A DNA stretch of 64,000 nucleotides from Sphaerolaimus hirsutus (Eukaryota > Nematoda > Chromadorea > Monhysterida > Sphaerolaimidae): the NCBI GenBank assembly GCA_964036195.1, contig OZ038452.1:10410704-10474703 (forward strand). The letters are read 5' to 3'. Position 1 is the first letter of the stretch. Each line of letters starts with the position of its first letter. A program made the position numbers and the translations under genes. The notes beneath the pieces were generated by a model. The model was given only the letters and a program-made list of their open reading frames with translations, did no database searches and was not told the origin of the DNA. Below, one piece after another: positions 12,543 to 25,600 of this stretch.

Positions 12543-13380
12543 TGATGAACTTTTCTAAAAATAATAGTTCATATTTATTTGTGTAGGCTGTAAATATTTA
12601 GTAGGAATGAATCACATGTTGACGGCGCATTTCTTTCTCACCTAAATAACTGGCCTCTCGTTTTGAGTGCGCCCGTCAAAAAAGTTGCATTCGGTGGCCG
12701 CAAATGGTGAGACAAAATGTGCCGTTGGAGATTCCCACTTAAATATAAAAATGGGGCGTTATGTGGGTATCACACGCCGCCGATTCGCGAAATTGGAGTT
12801 ACACGTTCGGAAAAGAATTCTTCCTTCAGTCATTGTAAATACTTAGTATTGCTGTATCCATATGTGCAGTTGCGATTTATATCAACGTTTCATTTTGCTT
12901 GTTAAGTTCCAAATGATAATTTCGAATCCAACGGAATACAGATTTATTTTTGTCCAGATGTGGTGCTAGTAAACAAGAGAAGTTTGGTTTGATCAAAAAC
13001 GCCATCATTGTGTGGGGGTTCTGAGGGTTATAAAAGTTGCACATACTTACAATCTACCAATATCAAAAAACTTTTTGGTCTCAAATGCCCAGAAAAAATG
13101 TGTTAAACATTTAATTTTCATTGCGCAGAAAAATTTGTCTGGAATCCCTCATTCATTTTTTCCAAACAAAATGTTAATCTCATTAAAAATGGCTAAAGCC
13201 AACAAAAAGTGGACCCTGCACCGATGTTTTGCAGTCAGGTGTATGCATTTGAATGCAGAAAAGAAATATATAACTTTCCCACAGTGTGTTTGTCAGTTTG
13301 AGCTCTGAAGTATATCACTTTATGTTACACAGTGAGGTTGAGCTCTTAAAAGAAGTAAATATATCAAAGGTACAATTTCA
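12543..13380. other. Intergenic, no gene seen
   Basis: Several short open frames occur (longest about 98 codons, 13012-13308), without recognisable domains or splice context. No transposon ends are visible. Confidence 0.4.
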
Positions 13381-13468
13381 CCCAACTTTCTCACACCAGC
13401 GTGAGCTGTGTGGAAGTTATGTATACTTCAGACAGACAAAAAGCTCACGCTGGTGTGATAAAGTTGGG
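13381..13468. repeat. Inverted repeat with 27-bp arms
   Basis: Arms at 13381-13407 and 13442-13468 are reverse complements with one mismatch. The arm begins CCCAACTTTCTCACACCAGC and its last seven bases are GTGAGCT. The 34-bp loop includes GTATACTTC. It may be the centre of a larger decayed inverted element starting near 13285. Confidence 0.85.
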
Positions 13469-13610
13469 TGATATACCGTAAATTCTCTAATAATACAACA
13501 GTCGTATTATTATTTTCAGCACATTTTTAGGTGTCGTACTATTGGAGATGTCGCATTTATAGAGAGTGTCGTATCATATTTTTCATCAAATCAACAACGT
13601 CACTGTCCAC

Positions 13611-14441
13611 TAACGATGGCAAAAAAAGATTCGAAAATTCGAAAACATTTTCGAATTTTCGAATTTTTTCATAATTTTCGAATTTTTATTCCACCCCCGG
13701 AAAAAACACTTAAAAATCGATTTATTTTTCAAAAAATTCGAAAATTCGAAAATTCAAAAATTCGAAAATAGTTTTCGAATTTTTCAGGGAATTCAAGGCG
13801 ACAAAACACACTCTTAAGTTCAGCGTGCAAAATAAAGCGACAATTGATGTGTGGTGGGTCTGAAAAAGACTGATGTAATAGAAAAAATACATAAAACATT
13901 GAAATGGGGTGCGCGGCAACAGCAGCGGACCCGACACATATATTGAGGAATGCACTGAGCCGTGCCGTGAACAATAAGAACCGCGGCGCAGAAACGGGGA
14001 CGCAGGTCCATCAAAAAGTCCGAGGGGCAGTTACCGTATTTCTTCGATTTTATTGACTGTCAATGTATTCTTCAGATGCCCTCCAAACCCGTCAAAGTAA
14101 TCGAGCATGGCCATGTAAATGAACAGTCAATAAAATCGAAGAAATATGGTATATACACAAGCGTTTTTTTTGGAAGGCGTTCAGAAATGGTGCAAAATCA
14201 CAGTGAAATTAAGGTTAAAAGGGGTTCCAAACATGAAAACAGTCCAAATACTGTGTTTTAAGCTCAAAAGTCAACATTTTGTGAAAAAGATTCGAAAATT
14301 GATAAAAAAGATTCGAAAATTCGAAAATTAAATTCGAAATTCGAAAATTCATCTGGGAAAAAATTCGAAAATTCGAAAATTCATTTAGGAAAAAACACTT
14401 AAAAATTTAAATACTTTTTTTCGGGGGGTTTGCCATCGTTA
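13611..14441. mobile_element. TAACGATGGC-family hAT-like element 1
   Basis: The ends are TAACGATGGC and GCCATCGTTA, perfect complements, flanked by the 8-bp duplication CTGTCCAC (13603-13610, 14442-14449). Subterminal sequence repeats ATTCGAAAATTCG on both sides. A TA-flanked MITE (14034-14150) lies inside. No transposase is seen. Confidence 0.95.
14034..14150. mobile_element. CCGTATTT-type MITE nested in a hAT-like element
   Basis: The 27-base terminal inverted repeats begin CCGTATTTCTTCGATTTT and differ by one base between the two ends. TA flanks both sides, as in mariner/Tc1-type insertions. At 117 bp it can only be a non-autonomous copy. Confidence 0.85.
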
Positions 14442-14449
14442 CTGTCCAC

Positions 14450-15786
14450 ATAACTCAAACGTGAGCATGAAATGACAGCATGACATAGTAAAGCAATAAA
14501 CATGGTCAATAGTGGCGGTTGTGACGTGGCTGGCGCTCTTGCGAACTGCCCAGCAACTCGACAGTGATCAGTGACAATTTGCACTTTGATTACTTAATTT
14601 TGATTGAGCAATTTTTGCACTCTTAAGTATCACGGGCAACAACAACAACAACAACAAGAATGCCACATCAGAAAGAAAATCTTTAATAACTTTTGTCTAA
14701 CTCAACCAATCAATCTGAAAATTGGAGTCAGGGTACTCTCCAACACGGGCGGCTTTCCAGCGGTGTTTAGTTTCTATATAGCTTTTGACGTTCTAGAGTT
14801 ATTCGAGTTTCAATTGTCGAATTTCCGCATTTTGCTGTCTCTGACCATATTATGGGTGGGTCGCTTGCGCCCTCCCTCTGCAGCGAGGGATGGCGCTGGC
14901 GCGCCCACCCGATTTTTTTCTGCACCAAAGGTGGCCTGAGAGGGGTGCCCCAAGGGTATATATAAATAGTACATAGGTACTTTGGGACACCCTGACACAA
15001 GATGAAAGCCTAACAGCTTAAATGTGGGATTTATAATATAAAATCAAGGGATTTCTAAAATTTAAATTTTCCACCAGTTTAAATATTTACATTAACAAGG
15101 TGTCATTCATTACAGGGTTTGTTTAAAGCCTTGAAAAAATCTGGTTTTTACTGGCATTTTACCTGACACTTGACATTTGTCTGACATTTGACCAACGATG
15201 GAAAAAAACACAGAGATTGAACACAGAAACTCATTGAGTTTCTGTGTTTTTGTTTTACACAGAAACACGGAAACTCATAAATTTTGAAAAACTCAAAACT
15301 CAAATGAGTTTTTTTCCGGAGAACACAGAAACACAGAAACACGGAAACACACAAAAGTTTTTTGAGTTTTTGTTTTTTTCAGCAAGCAGTTGAATGCACA
15401 TTAAAAACAAAACGTGGGGTTAAAACATGTGCAAAACCAATATTTTATAAGAAAACCACTGTTCCAGATCGAAATGCTGTAAATCAAAATTTTTTGGGGG
15501 AAAACTCGAATTTTTTGGAAAAAACTCGAGTTTTATAGAAAAAATCTGAAAAAAAACTCGAGTTTTTACAAACAAAAAAAAAACAGAAATAAACACAGAG
15601 TTACTCAAGTTTTTTTTCGAGAAAAAAACTCAAAACACAGGTATTCATTTTTGAAAAACTCTAAACTCAGAAAGCGTTTTTTTTGGAGAACTTACCCATC
15701 GTTGCATTTGACAGGTCCCTTCCCCGACTACCACATATGGGGATGGCGCTATTATTGCTTGTTAAATATTGAATAATTTTAATATA
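14450..15786. other. Non-coding; start of duplication unit and repeat arrays
   Basis: Homology to copy B starts near 14740. A short inverted pair, GGGGTGCCCCAAGG and CTTTGGGACACCC, brackets TATATATAAATAGTACATAG at 14941-14993 and is also present at 50380-50433. From 15195 to 15700, AACTCAAAA, CACAGAAAC and CTCGAGTTTT arrays fill a block that copy B lacks, bounded by ACGATGG (15194) and CCATCGTT (15696). That suggests another hAT-like element. No gene is seen. Confidence 0.5.
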
Positions 15787-16127
15787 CCGTATTACCTCGA
15801 AATACCCCCATGGGGGTTTATTATTTCGCCAGCAAAATTTGAGGGGGGGTTAATTCGAGGGGGGGTTTATTCGAGGGTTTTTTTATTATTTTGTCAGAAA
15901 TTTTCGCAAGGATCGTAGTAAATAGTAGGCATTTGCGTACCCAAAATAGGTAATAAATGTGTCCAAACAGGATGATTTTGGACATAAAAACGTAGATAGC
16001 TACACAAACTAGTCTATGTGTAGCTGCAATGCAAATTAACAGTAATATACATCATGTACATTGCGTACATGACATATTCATTGTGGGGGTGGTTAATTCA
16101 AGGGGGGGATAATTCGGAGTAATACGG
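15787..16127. mobile_element. CCGTATT-type MITE, insertion proven by empty site
   Basis: The element starts CCGTATTACCTCGAAATACC and ends GGAGTAATACGG, with TA on both sides (15785-15786, 16128-16129). Copy B reads TTTTAATATATGCTTTGC at the matching place (near 50700), which is the uninterrupted site with a single TA. The interior is CGAAATACCCCC/GGGGGTTTATTCG units. Confidence 0.95.
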
Positions 16128-16324
16128 TATGCTTTGCACGATTTTCACTAAGCTTTAGCTGTGGGTTTCCGATCACAACAAATCAGTATTAATTTTATCA
16201 CAGAAATTATAGATGCCCCCAACCACAGTCCAAACTGTCCACCAACATTCCCAATAAATGTGGAAGTTGTCATAGAGTGTTTCTGTGGAAAATGATCAGT
16301 TGGTCACTGGTGGAGCGATAGAAC

Positions 16325-16416
16325 TAGCGATGGAAATGCGCCAGAAATGACTGGCATAGCGATCGCCGTTTTCTCAAATGGAACCAAAAATGTGGCCCTA
16401 TCACATTCCATCGCTA
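16325..16416. repeat. Small TAGCGATGG inverted-repeat element (shared)
   Basis: The terminal repeats TAGCGATGGAA and TTCCATCGCTA enclose about 70 bp. The same element is in copy B (50895-50987), so it predates the duplication. It lies just downstream of channel exon 15. No clear target duplication is left. Confidence 0.6.
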
Positions 16417-16471
16417 ATTTTAATTTTTTTTTTACATTTCGAAACGCCGAAGTTGAACTTTGCCACTTTAC

Positions 16472-16686
16472 CTGTTGTATGTCCACATACTGCAAGTCAC
16501 TGTACGCAATGTCCAAGACAATTATGTCATCCCTATACTTGTAGCTGATCTGGCTTGGTTCAGTGTGACGCCCATTGCTCCACCACTCAAATTGGTTCGC
16601 AAAATCGATCTCTGACATGATTTGCAGTTCTTTCAAAATGCGGTTCAGATCAGAATTGAACGTCTCTTGAGAATGGGGACACAGCA
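16472..16686 (-). CDS. Channel copy A exon 15 (pre-TM2 segment)
   Basis: The acceptor is CACGCAG and the donor CAACAG|GTAAAG. The segment encodes VLCPHSQETFNSDL through DIIVLDIAYSDLQYVDIQQ. The IAYSDLQYVDI stretch matches the conserved beta-strand that precedes the second membrane helix in DEG/ENaC proteins. The intron that follows should lead to the TM2 exon, which I could not find downstream. Confidence 0.85.
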
Positions 16687-19600
16687 CTGCGTGAATTGTG
16701 GCTCATTTGATGAAATTTGATCAAGCTTATTCAAGTTAGGTAGGTGTGTTGAAGCAGGTATAAATACTGTAGACTACAAAAATAGATAACCCCTTATAGC
16801 CACTACTTAGTGGGATTTCCTCTTGCACGAGAACGGTGTTTGCAAGATCAGTTTGACCTTAAATAAATAGTATATACCGTATTACCTCGAAATACCCCCA
16901 GGGGGTTTATTATTTCGCCAGCAAAATTTGAGGGGGGGTTTATTCGAGGGGGGGGTCTATTATTTCGCCAGAAATTTTCGGAAATTCCCCATACGCAGAC
17001 GTAGAAAAATCGAACAATCACAGATTTATACCTATGTGTTTATAGGCATATATTACTGTATATACACAAAAACCTTTCCGTAACGTCACTTAATCATCAG
17101 TTTTAACGTGTGTTCTGCATAGTACAGATCACAAACTGCGGTATTTGTCATGTACGTTCACGTTACACTCAATTTTAGGGGGGGGGGGGTATTTCGAGGG
17201 GGGGTTTATTTTTTCCTCAGCCGAAATTTAGGGGGGGTATTTCAAGGGGCAGTTAATTCAAGGGGGGGGGGGATAATTCGAGGTAATACGGTAGCTTAAT
17301 AGCTATGAAAAATGGCCTCATTTGTTTTTCAGTTCTTAATCTATAGCTATTTGCCTGGCTGTGAATACCAGAGTTGTTAGAATTACTGAACTTTTTTTAA
17401 AAGTATATGTAAATGTAAGTATTTATTTTTTTTACTCACCAAAAAGTATAGAAAATGTAAAATACTTTTTATTTACTCGTACTCATGCGTAAATGTGAGT
17501 AAAATACTTTTTCCCCTGGGAAAATGTAAAAGCGAGTATTTTTTCCCCGGAAAACGTAAAAGCTACTACTTTTTTACATGTGAGAGTGAGTTTTACACTG
17601 GAAGACATAATGGATCTCATTCTTTAGTGATTATTTAGTCTTTTTTACAAATATTATATGATTTCTTCAAAATTTTCGTATTTTAGCAACAGAGAATAGT
17701 GATTTAGCAACAAAAAATACATTTTCTCTGTACGCGAGTACTTTTAAAATGTCATAAATCACACAGCACACATGTTAGAAAACGAGAGATGATGCGCTAA
17801 GGTGTTTATTGAGTTTTAAAAGTTTTTTAGTCAAGTTCTACAGTAGGTTCTACTGAGTAGGTATGTAAAATCAATGACTTTGCCATGGCTTTAATGGAAT
17901 TGCTGATGACATGAAATCGAATAGAAATAAGCCCCACCCCATTCTGCTGCCGAACCATCTGTGGTATCGCGTGGAAATACGGTATACGGAAAATTGAAAA
18001 TAATGGCGCCAACCAGTCTCCAGCTGTTCATAATCGTAATATTCAAGCCAGCAATTCATCTTGTCAAAAAATTCATCGCTGTTTGTCCCACCGCACCCCT
18101 TGTGTTTGCATCTTATTTCCCTCTCATTCGGTAGCAGATCCTCCTGGGGGCAGTCCCAGACCCTGTAAAGTGTCAAATGTCATGCAAAGTGTCAAAAGTC
18201 GTGTAAACTGCCCGGTAAAATGGCAAACGTGCGTTTGCCGTTTTACCGGGCATTTTACATGACTTTTGACACTTTGCACGACATTTGACATTTTACAGGG
18301 CATTTTACAGGGTTTGGGATTGGCGGCACCTGAGTGAAGCCAAATTCTGCCAAAGTCATGTTCAGCCATTGTTCCCCTGGTCTTTGTGCCGGTTCAACAT
18401 GCCTCCTAAGTCTCTGGGATACCTCCGGCAGTGGTCTTATCAGTGGCATCAGCGCCACTGATGTCACCGATGTCCTGGATGGTTCGATTTTTTTAATGTT
18501 GTTTTTATGAATGTGTATCATGCAAAAATACTGAGTGGTTTTTTTTATAATTCCTCAACCGGAAGTTGTTGTATTCGCATGGGGGCAGGCATTCGTTTGT
18601 GCATTCCGTGATTTTCTGCCTTACATCTGGCTGCAACAGTCTACTCTGATTCAAAGCACATTCTTGCATCTGCAAAGGTTTCGCAATGAACGATGGCAAA
18701 AAAAGATTCGAAAATTCAAAAATGTTTTCGAATTTTCGAATTTTTTCAGAATTTTCGAATTTTTAATTCACCCCTGGAAAAAAACACTTAAAAATCGATT
18801 TTTCGAAATAATTTTCGAATTTTTCAGGGAATTGGAGGCCACAAAACACATTCTTACGTTAAATGTGATAATTCAATCAACAATTGATATGAGGTGAGTC
18901 TGAAAAACAGTAATGTAAAGAAGAAAAACATCAAAAAAGTGTTGAAATGGTGTCTGCAGTCGACCCAACAAATCCGTTGAGGAATGCACCCAGCATACTC
19001 TTACTGAGTGGTTGAGCTACTTCTGCTAAAACAGACACCACTCCATCAAAAAAATTGGCCTTGAGTTGTTGTTGCAAGTTGTTGAACAGAGCGCTGTCTG
19101 ACAAGTCCATCAGTTGCCACTTTCAGTTCCAGATTCTGTAAAATGCCCTGTAGAATGTCAAATGTCATGCAATATGCAAAGTGTCGACAGTCATGTAAAA
19201 TGTCAAACTTGTTTGTGCAAAATTTACACAACCATACGAAATTACAGTGAAAATACTGTATTTCCTCAAAATACCCACTCAATTTTTTTCAGAGTGACGC
19301 TCAGACCTGGGGGGTATTTTGAGGGAAAGGGGCTAATTCAAGGAGGGGTGGGGGTATTTCCAACAAATACAGTGAGTTAAAAAAAGTTATCCAAACATGA
19401 AAACAGTCCAAATACGGTTTTTAGCTTCAATTTCAATACTTTCCCAAAAAAATTCAAAAATTATTTGAAAAAATTTGAAAACTAGCCAAAAAAATTCTAA
19501 ATTGTCCAAAAAGATTCGAAAATTCAAAAATTTGAAAATTAAATTTGGAATTCGAAAATTAATTTGATGAAAAATTCGAAAATTCAAAAATTCTGTTTGG

Positions 19601-22600
19601 AAAAAACACTTAAAAATTTAAATACTTTTTTTCGGAGGGTTTGCCATCGTTAATCGCAATTGATGATTATCCAGCACGGCAGAAACAAAGGTTTCATGGA
19701 TATTGGATAACTTGTTGGATGTTGCAAAATGGCTTTTCAGCATATTTATCAAGCAAGAACTGGGATGAGATCGGTCTCATACAGTTGCAACTGGTGTAAA
19801 CATCGTCCAGTGCACATTGCAGCCTGCATATCCCCACTGAATAGTCCAAGTTCAACATCTGAAGGGAATGAGAATCATTAATCATCATTAATCTGGTAAT
19901 CCCCAACAACTTATGATGGCAAACCGGAAAATGTTTAATTTTTTAAGCATTTTTCTAAAATTGTAGGTGGAAATATGGCTAGCCAATCATGCGTAAAAAC
20001 GTAATGACAATTTTGTGCAGACACTCCGACGACTCGAGAACGACCATGTGTGACCGAATGACGGCCCGCGGTGCACAGGGAAGTCACAGTGAACGCGAGG
20101 TTTGCTGTGCACTGCAAATCCGCCAAGTATTTTTTCTTTCCGTTAATTACGTAACTATTCCTGTGTGATTTTAATTGTTTCATTTCCTGTTTCATTTAAT
20201 TAAGCTAATTAAGTTACCCGCATTTTAAGTTAATTAAGTGATTACTTTCGTTTTTTTGAATGTACTTTTGGACATGTAATTTCGAATTTTAATTTTTAAG
20301 GTTTCTATTAAGTTTACATAGTTGATCAAAAGGGTGCAGTGTCTGGGAATGGGTTAGAAAAGCTTTGAAGTTTCTTGTTAAGCTAAAGGTGTCGACTCTG
20401 TTAAACACCTTGGCGCCCCAATAGATAACATTCAGAAATTTCCCCGACCAAGTGCATTTTTATTTAGGACTAGGTAATGGGTGGAAAAGTGGCAAAACGG
20501 CAATTATTGTCGACATGCGACTGCAAGACACATGCAGAGCACAGTCTAAAGTGAAGAGCACAGCAGTGCCAATTAATTATTCCCATCACCCAGGGTGATT
20601 GGTGAACTCACAAGTGCTAGTGTCTTTGTAGCGCGTGTTCATGCCCGAAGTTCCAACCCTTACCCGGCAATGCAATAACCTTGAGTAAACCCCCGCAAAT
20701 GAGCGTTCTTTCTGTGGCCTTGGTCGGGCGCGCTATAAAATATTTCACCTAAAGGGGCGCAGGGTGATAACACGTGTCACACCACCTGTTCTAAATTGTA
20801 CCGTAACCTCTGAATAAAAACCCAGTTTATGACACTCACCTCTGAGATATTTTTATTTTAATTACGTCAGATTAATCACAGTTACCTTATTTTTGGTTTA
20901 ATTCACGTTTGCATTTTTATCATTTTTCCCGCATTCACTTAATTTTTCCCGTGCCTTGTACGCTATATTATTCGTTTTCCAGTGATCATTGTTTTTGCTT
21001 TGTAATCTTCTAATTACAGTTAATTGTTGTGTCTCAGATTAAGTATTCAGTAATGATATGGTAGACTTTTTGTGATTATAAAACGCGCTGATTTTACGTT
21101 TTTTCACCCACTAGAGGCTTTACGACTCACTTGTGCTATTGTGAAATTGACTCTGATTGCTAAATAAAGTTCCCGTGAAATCCAACTTGGTCCCCCTGAA
21201 GCATACTAACTGCTTTGTATTTTAATTTGATTTTATTAATTACGGCTTTATTTTATTTACGGCTTATTAACAGTTAATCGAAGTAAACCGCCGGCTGCAG
21301 TTACGAAAGGGATTGGTAAGTTGCCATGTCCGTCCTCGGGAACTTGTCAGGACCCCAAGGGGTACTGGCGCTGTTCCTGATTTGCGTGTAAAATCCCTGT
21401 ACCATAAAAACAAACATTTGTTTAATTACGCACGCAATTAAAAGCGCAAAGGGACCGGAATTTACAATTCTCTGCCGCGGTAATTCGACGAGTGGCGTAT
21501 TTTTGTGGTAAAAACGGAAACTAGTAAAATTAGTAAAAATGTAAAATATCTGACAAAATGATTTTTCGAATTTCCATCTTTTTCATAAATAGTTTTTGAA
21601 TTTTCTTATTTTTTGAGTACTTTTCGATATTTCCACTATATTTTTTCATTTGCAAATTTTTCTGGTCAATTTCCAACACATCTTTGTGTTTTGCAGCTTC
21701 CCAGCTGCTGCCACATACGCATTTATGCATTTTTGTTGTTCTGCCCATGAGATCCATGGGAATTTCAACATTTGAACTTCGTTTACGCACTTTAGGCCCA
21801 CTGTTTCTCTTTTGAATGTAAATACATATGAATATAATCATAGAATGAAAACTGACGTGCATTTGTTCCATGGCCTCGTTCTGCTCGTAGCAAAGTAAAG
21901 TCGGGTGAAAAAGTTCGCTCTTCTTACTCAGCATTGTCATCTTTGTGAGCTCCAATAAAATTGACGTCCTTTTGCCCGTCTCCGCCTATGACAGCGATTC
22001 AACTAGATTCACGCGGTTTTACAGTTAGGTAAAGTCGGCAGACGTATCGCCCTACAAACATTTGCGTCAATCTCTCCAGTGGAGAGTGCATGACGGCATT
22101 AGGTATTGTGACGCAATATTTTAACCATTGGAATAGATTGGGTCACGTATGAAAACTTGGCCCTTATCCCAGTTTCCAGTTGCGTATTATACAAATGAGA
22201 GTGAAAACTGAAAGTTAGCTAAAAATCATTAAAATTTGCTGCGCTTTGCCGATTTCCCCCTTCATAATCGCTATTTTTGTTTATATACATGTTTATATAG
22301 TTATTGTGAGCCTATTTTATTCATATTAATAGCGGATTTCGAAATTTTGGCCGGCTGCCAAGTTCTCTTCTGTTGGAACGGAGCCAATGAATGAAAAATA
22401 AAGTAAAAACAAAAACGGTAGTTTGAACTGTAAAACGGTAAAACGGTAGTTTGAACGGTCAAATTCTTTACGAGCAATGTTGAAAATGTAGATAACTAGG
22501 GCGTGGAACGCACCGACGCAGCGAAACGTCCATTTTTCTTTTAATATGATTTTCTTTTTCAATTTCTAGCGTCCGCGTGGGACACAAGTTTCGTTGTTCG

Positions 22601-25600
22601 CTCTATTCACGAGCGTATTCTAACTCTCCGATTTTGTAGGGTGAAATGTCCGCCGACTTTATACAAAAACTATTCAAAAGCTCACATATATCGACTCCTT
22701 TTTTGTCGGATCATGTGGTGCATTGATTCTGATCAGTGCACCGTCAAAGTTCACTTTATCATCGCTTCCATTTTGCCCACAGTAGTTTATATCAAAGTCG
22801 GGAAAAGATAGTACCGTGTTCGTTCTGCATATTGCGCCAATCGGCATTTTACGAAAGTCGCATGATCGAAATTGAGGTCTGATAAAGTGGTAATCGAATT
22901 TTGTTATTGGACGTGGACATTCAGGTTGTTCTTGGAATGGGAATCCATTGTCATTTTGCCAATGCTTGTTTTCTGCATTTAGATTCAGAATGTGTTTGTA
23001 TTTCAAGATTTCAAATGAGGAAGTTTGACAAAAAGAAATGACTTCTTTGAGTGTGCATTTTCAAATTGCTGTGTTCATAATTCAGGTCCAGCACAATGCT
23101 GACACCCCTGCCAGGGACCGTCTGTCTGACGCCCTGCCTGTGCAGTTCTAACACAAAGCATTTTCCATATTCCGGGTCAAATACCTGCAAACAGACATTC
23201 TGAACTATAAAATACCAATATCTCAAGTCATTTAAAATTTTGAATATGAAATAATTAAAAAAACTTTTTTAAACAAAACAAAATGACTTAAAAATATGTT
23301 ATTTACCTCTGTGACATATTTTTTGCAGTCTCTTTCACCGCTGCCAGTATCTGGTGCACCGATGTGACACTCCCTAATAAACTGCTCCACTCTAAAGCCG
23401 GCCTGGAATTTTAAATCGAAAACAAAAAAGTAGAGTGGTGTAAAGATAAAATGAATTTTCCAGTTCAATGGCATGTCCTCTGGAACCTTAAGATAAAATT
23501 GGCCTGCATTTTTAGGTGTCCAAATCTTGTAGGGTGGCGGTCTTTGTGGGCAGGTCATCGGTGGGCACAACAATGTGAAATTCTCTCTGTGTATCTGGGA
23601 TTCTAAGAACACAGCCTGTGTTGGAATTGATGGGATTAGGAACTATGTTTTTGAACATTTGCAGGTGCCAATCCCAGACCATGTAAGATGCCCTGTAAAA
23701 TGTCAAATGTCATTCAAAGTGTTAAGTAAAATGCTATTGACATTTGCCGTTTTACAGAGCATTTTGCATGACTTTGACACTTTGCTTGACATTTGACATT
23801 TCACACGTCATTTTACAGGGTCTGGGGTAGTGATGGAAAATGCGCCATGATGTTGGCGCCAAGCGCCAAAAGCGCCATGGCGCTTTTTGGACCACTGCGC
23901 AAAGCGCCAATGGCGCCAGGACATTTTAGCGCCAAGCGCCAAAAGCGCCATGGCGTATTTCTGAACCACGGCGCCAAGCGCCAATGGCGCCAGCGACAAA
24001 ATGATTCCGCTTCTTATTGTTCACACACAATTCTCGGTGCCGTATACCGTATTTCCTCGAAATACCCCCCCCTCGAAATACCCCCCCCCTCGAAATACCC
24101 CCCCTCAAAATGGACACTATGAACTTATAAACCCCCCCCCTCGAAATACCCCCCCCCAAATTTAGTGTAAAGAGAACGTAAATGACAAACGCTGCGGTTT
24201 GTCATCCCGGCAATGCAGAACACACGTTAAAAACGATGACTCTGTTATGTGAGAACAGTGTTTGTACGTCTACACACTTATAAATGTCTTTAGAGTCGTA
24301 TAAATGGCGATTTTTGTTGCATTTTTCGACGTCTGCGTACGTTTCAGACGACATTTTAGTACTGGGATTTCAAAAAATTTCTGGCGAAATAATAAACCCC
24401 CCCCCTCGAAATACCCCCCCCCTCGTTTAACCCCCCCTCAAAATTCTCACTCTGAAACAATAAACCCCCCGGGGGTATTTCGAGGAAATACGGTATTTGT
24501 AATTATTGCTTTGTGTAAGCTGTATCAGCTCTGAAACCAATAGCATCATCATATCCTTATTGTAACCGAAAAGCATTCCTATTAAACATTGTAAAAACCT
24601 TTGATGTACCTGTAAAAACTGAATTCAGGGTGAAAACTAGTGTGTGTAGGCATTTAGTACCAGCTTCCAACGCGAGAGTCTACTCCTTTTCACACCAGGT
24701 ACATCTTCAGTCAAACCTATTTACTAAACACTGTCTCTATATGACAAGTGAATGTGGAGTACTTTTGGGAAATATAGGCAACAGTTCTATTGTTAAAGGC
24801 TGCTCACAGAATACCAATGCAGACATCCATTTTTAATTTCATCATCATTTAACAGTCATCTTTTTACTTTTTGTATCAAGACACTATTTACTTTTCACTA
24901 CCTATTCACTAGGTATTTTACAATTTTTTGAGCATTAGTGTACAATTTCACACACAGATAGACATTGGTGGTTGTTTAAATTAGTTTTGTGTTTTTTTAA
25001 TGTAAATTAAACCCTCTATTTGTTCACGCTAGTGTGTAAGTAAACTGGTGGACAATATAAATGGAAAATTCACAAAATAACATTTTAAAAATCACACAAG
25101 CAAGCCATCAGGCTGTCACTTAGTGTGAGGGTGCCCCAAACTATATACTATATATAACCAAAGTGGCACCCCCTCAGGCCACCCTTGTTGCTGAAAATAT
25201 TTTTTTTCCACTTTTTTCTGGTCAATATAAATGGAAAATCCATACAAATTTTTGTTCAGGCCAGAATTTGATTTATTTATAAAATGGGTTGGGGATGGTT
25301 TAGACCACTGATTTTTTGGGACATATGAGATGGTAACTTCCTGCAACTATTCCACCCCCTCACAACCGACGCAATCCCTACAACAAAATTTTGCTGAAGA
25401 TCAAACCTGCAATATTTTTTTGAACAAAACATATATTGGAACTAATGTTTTGGTCAGAAGGTCAGAAACCAAACATTCGGAAGTGGCCAGCGGAGGAGCG
25501 CGAAACTACCGAGACCAGTGAGACTAAGACACGGGAGGGTTTTAGGGTTCTAAGCTCATATTGCAACCTGATAGGACTGGCTGTAGGAGTATACTTATTA

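Noticed and set aside
14767-15000. Conserved minus-strand frame near the duplication edge (also at 50248-50514) as a last channel exon
   Set aside because: It is shared only because the segment is duplicated. It has no membrane helix, no GxS motif and no fitting acceptor.
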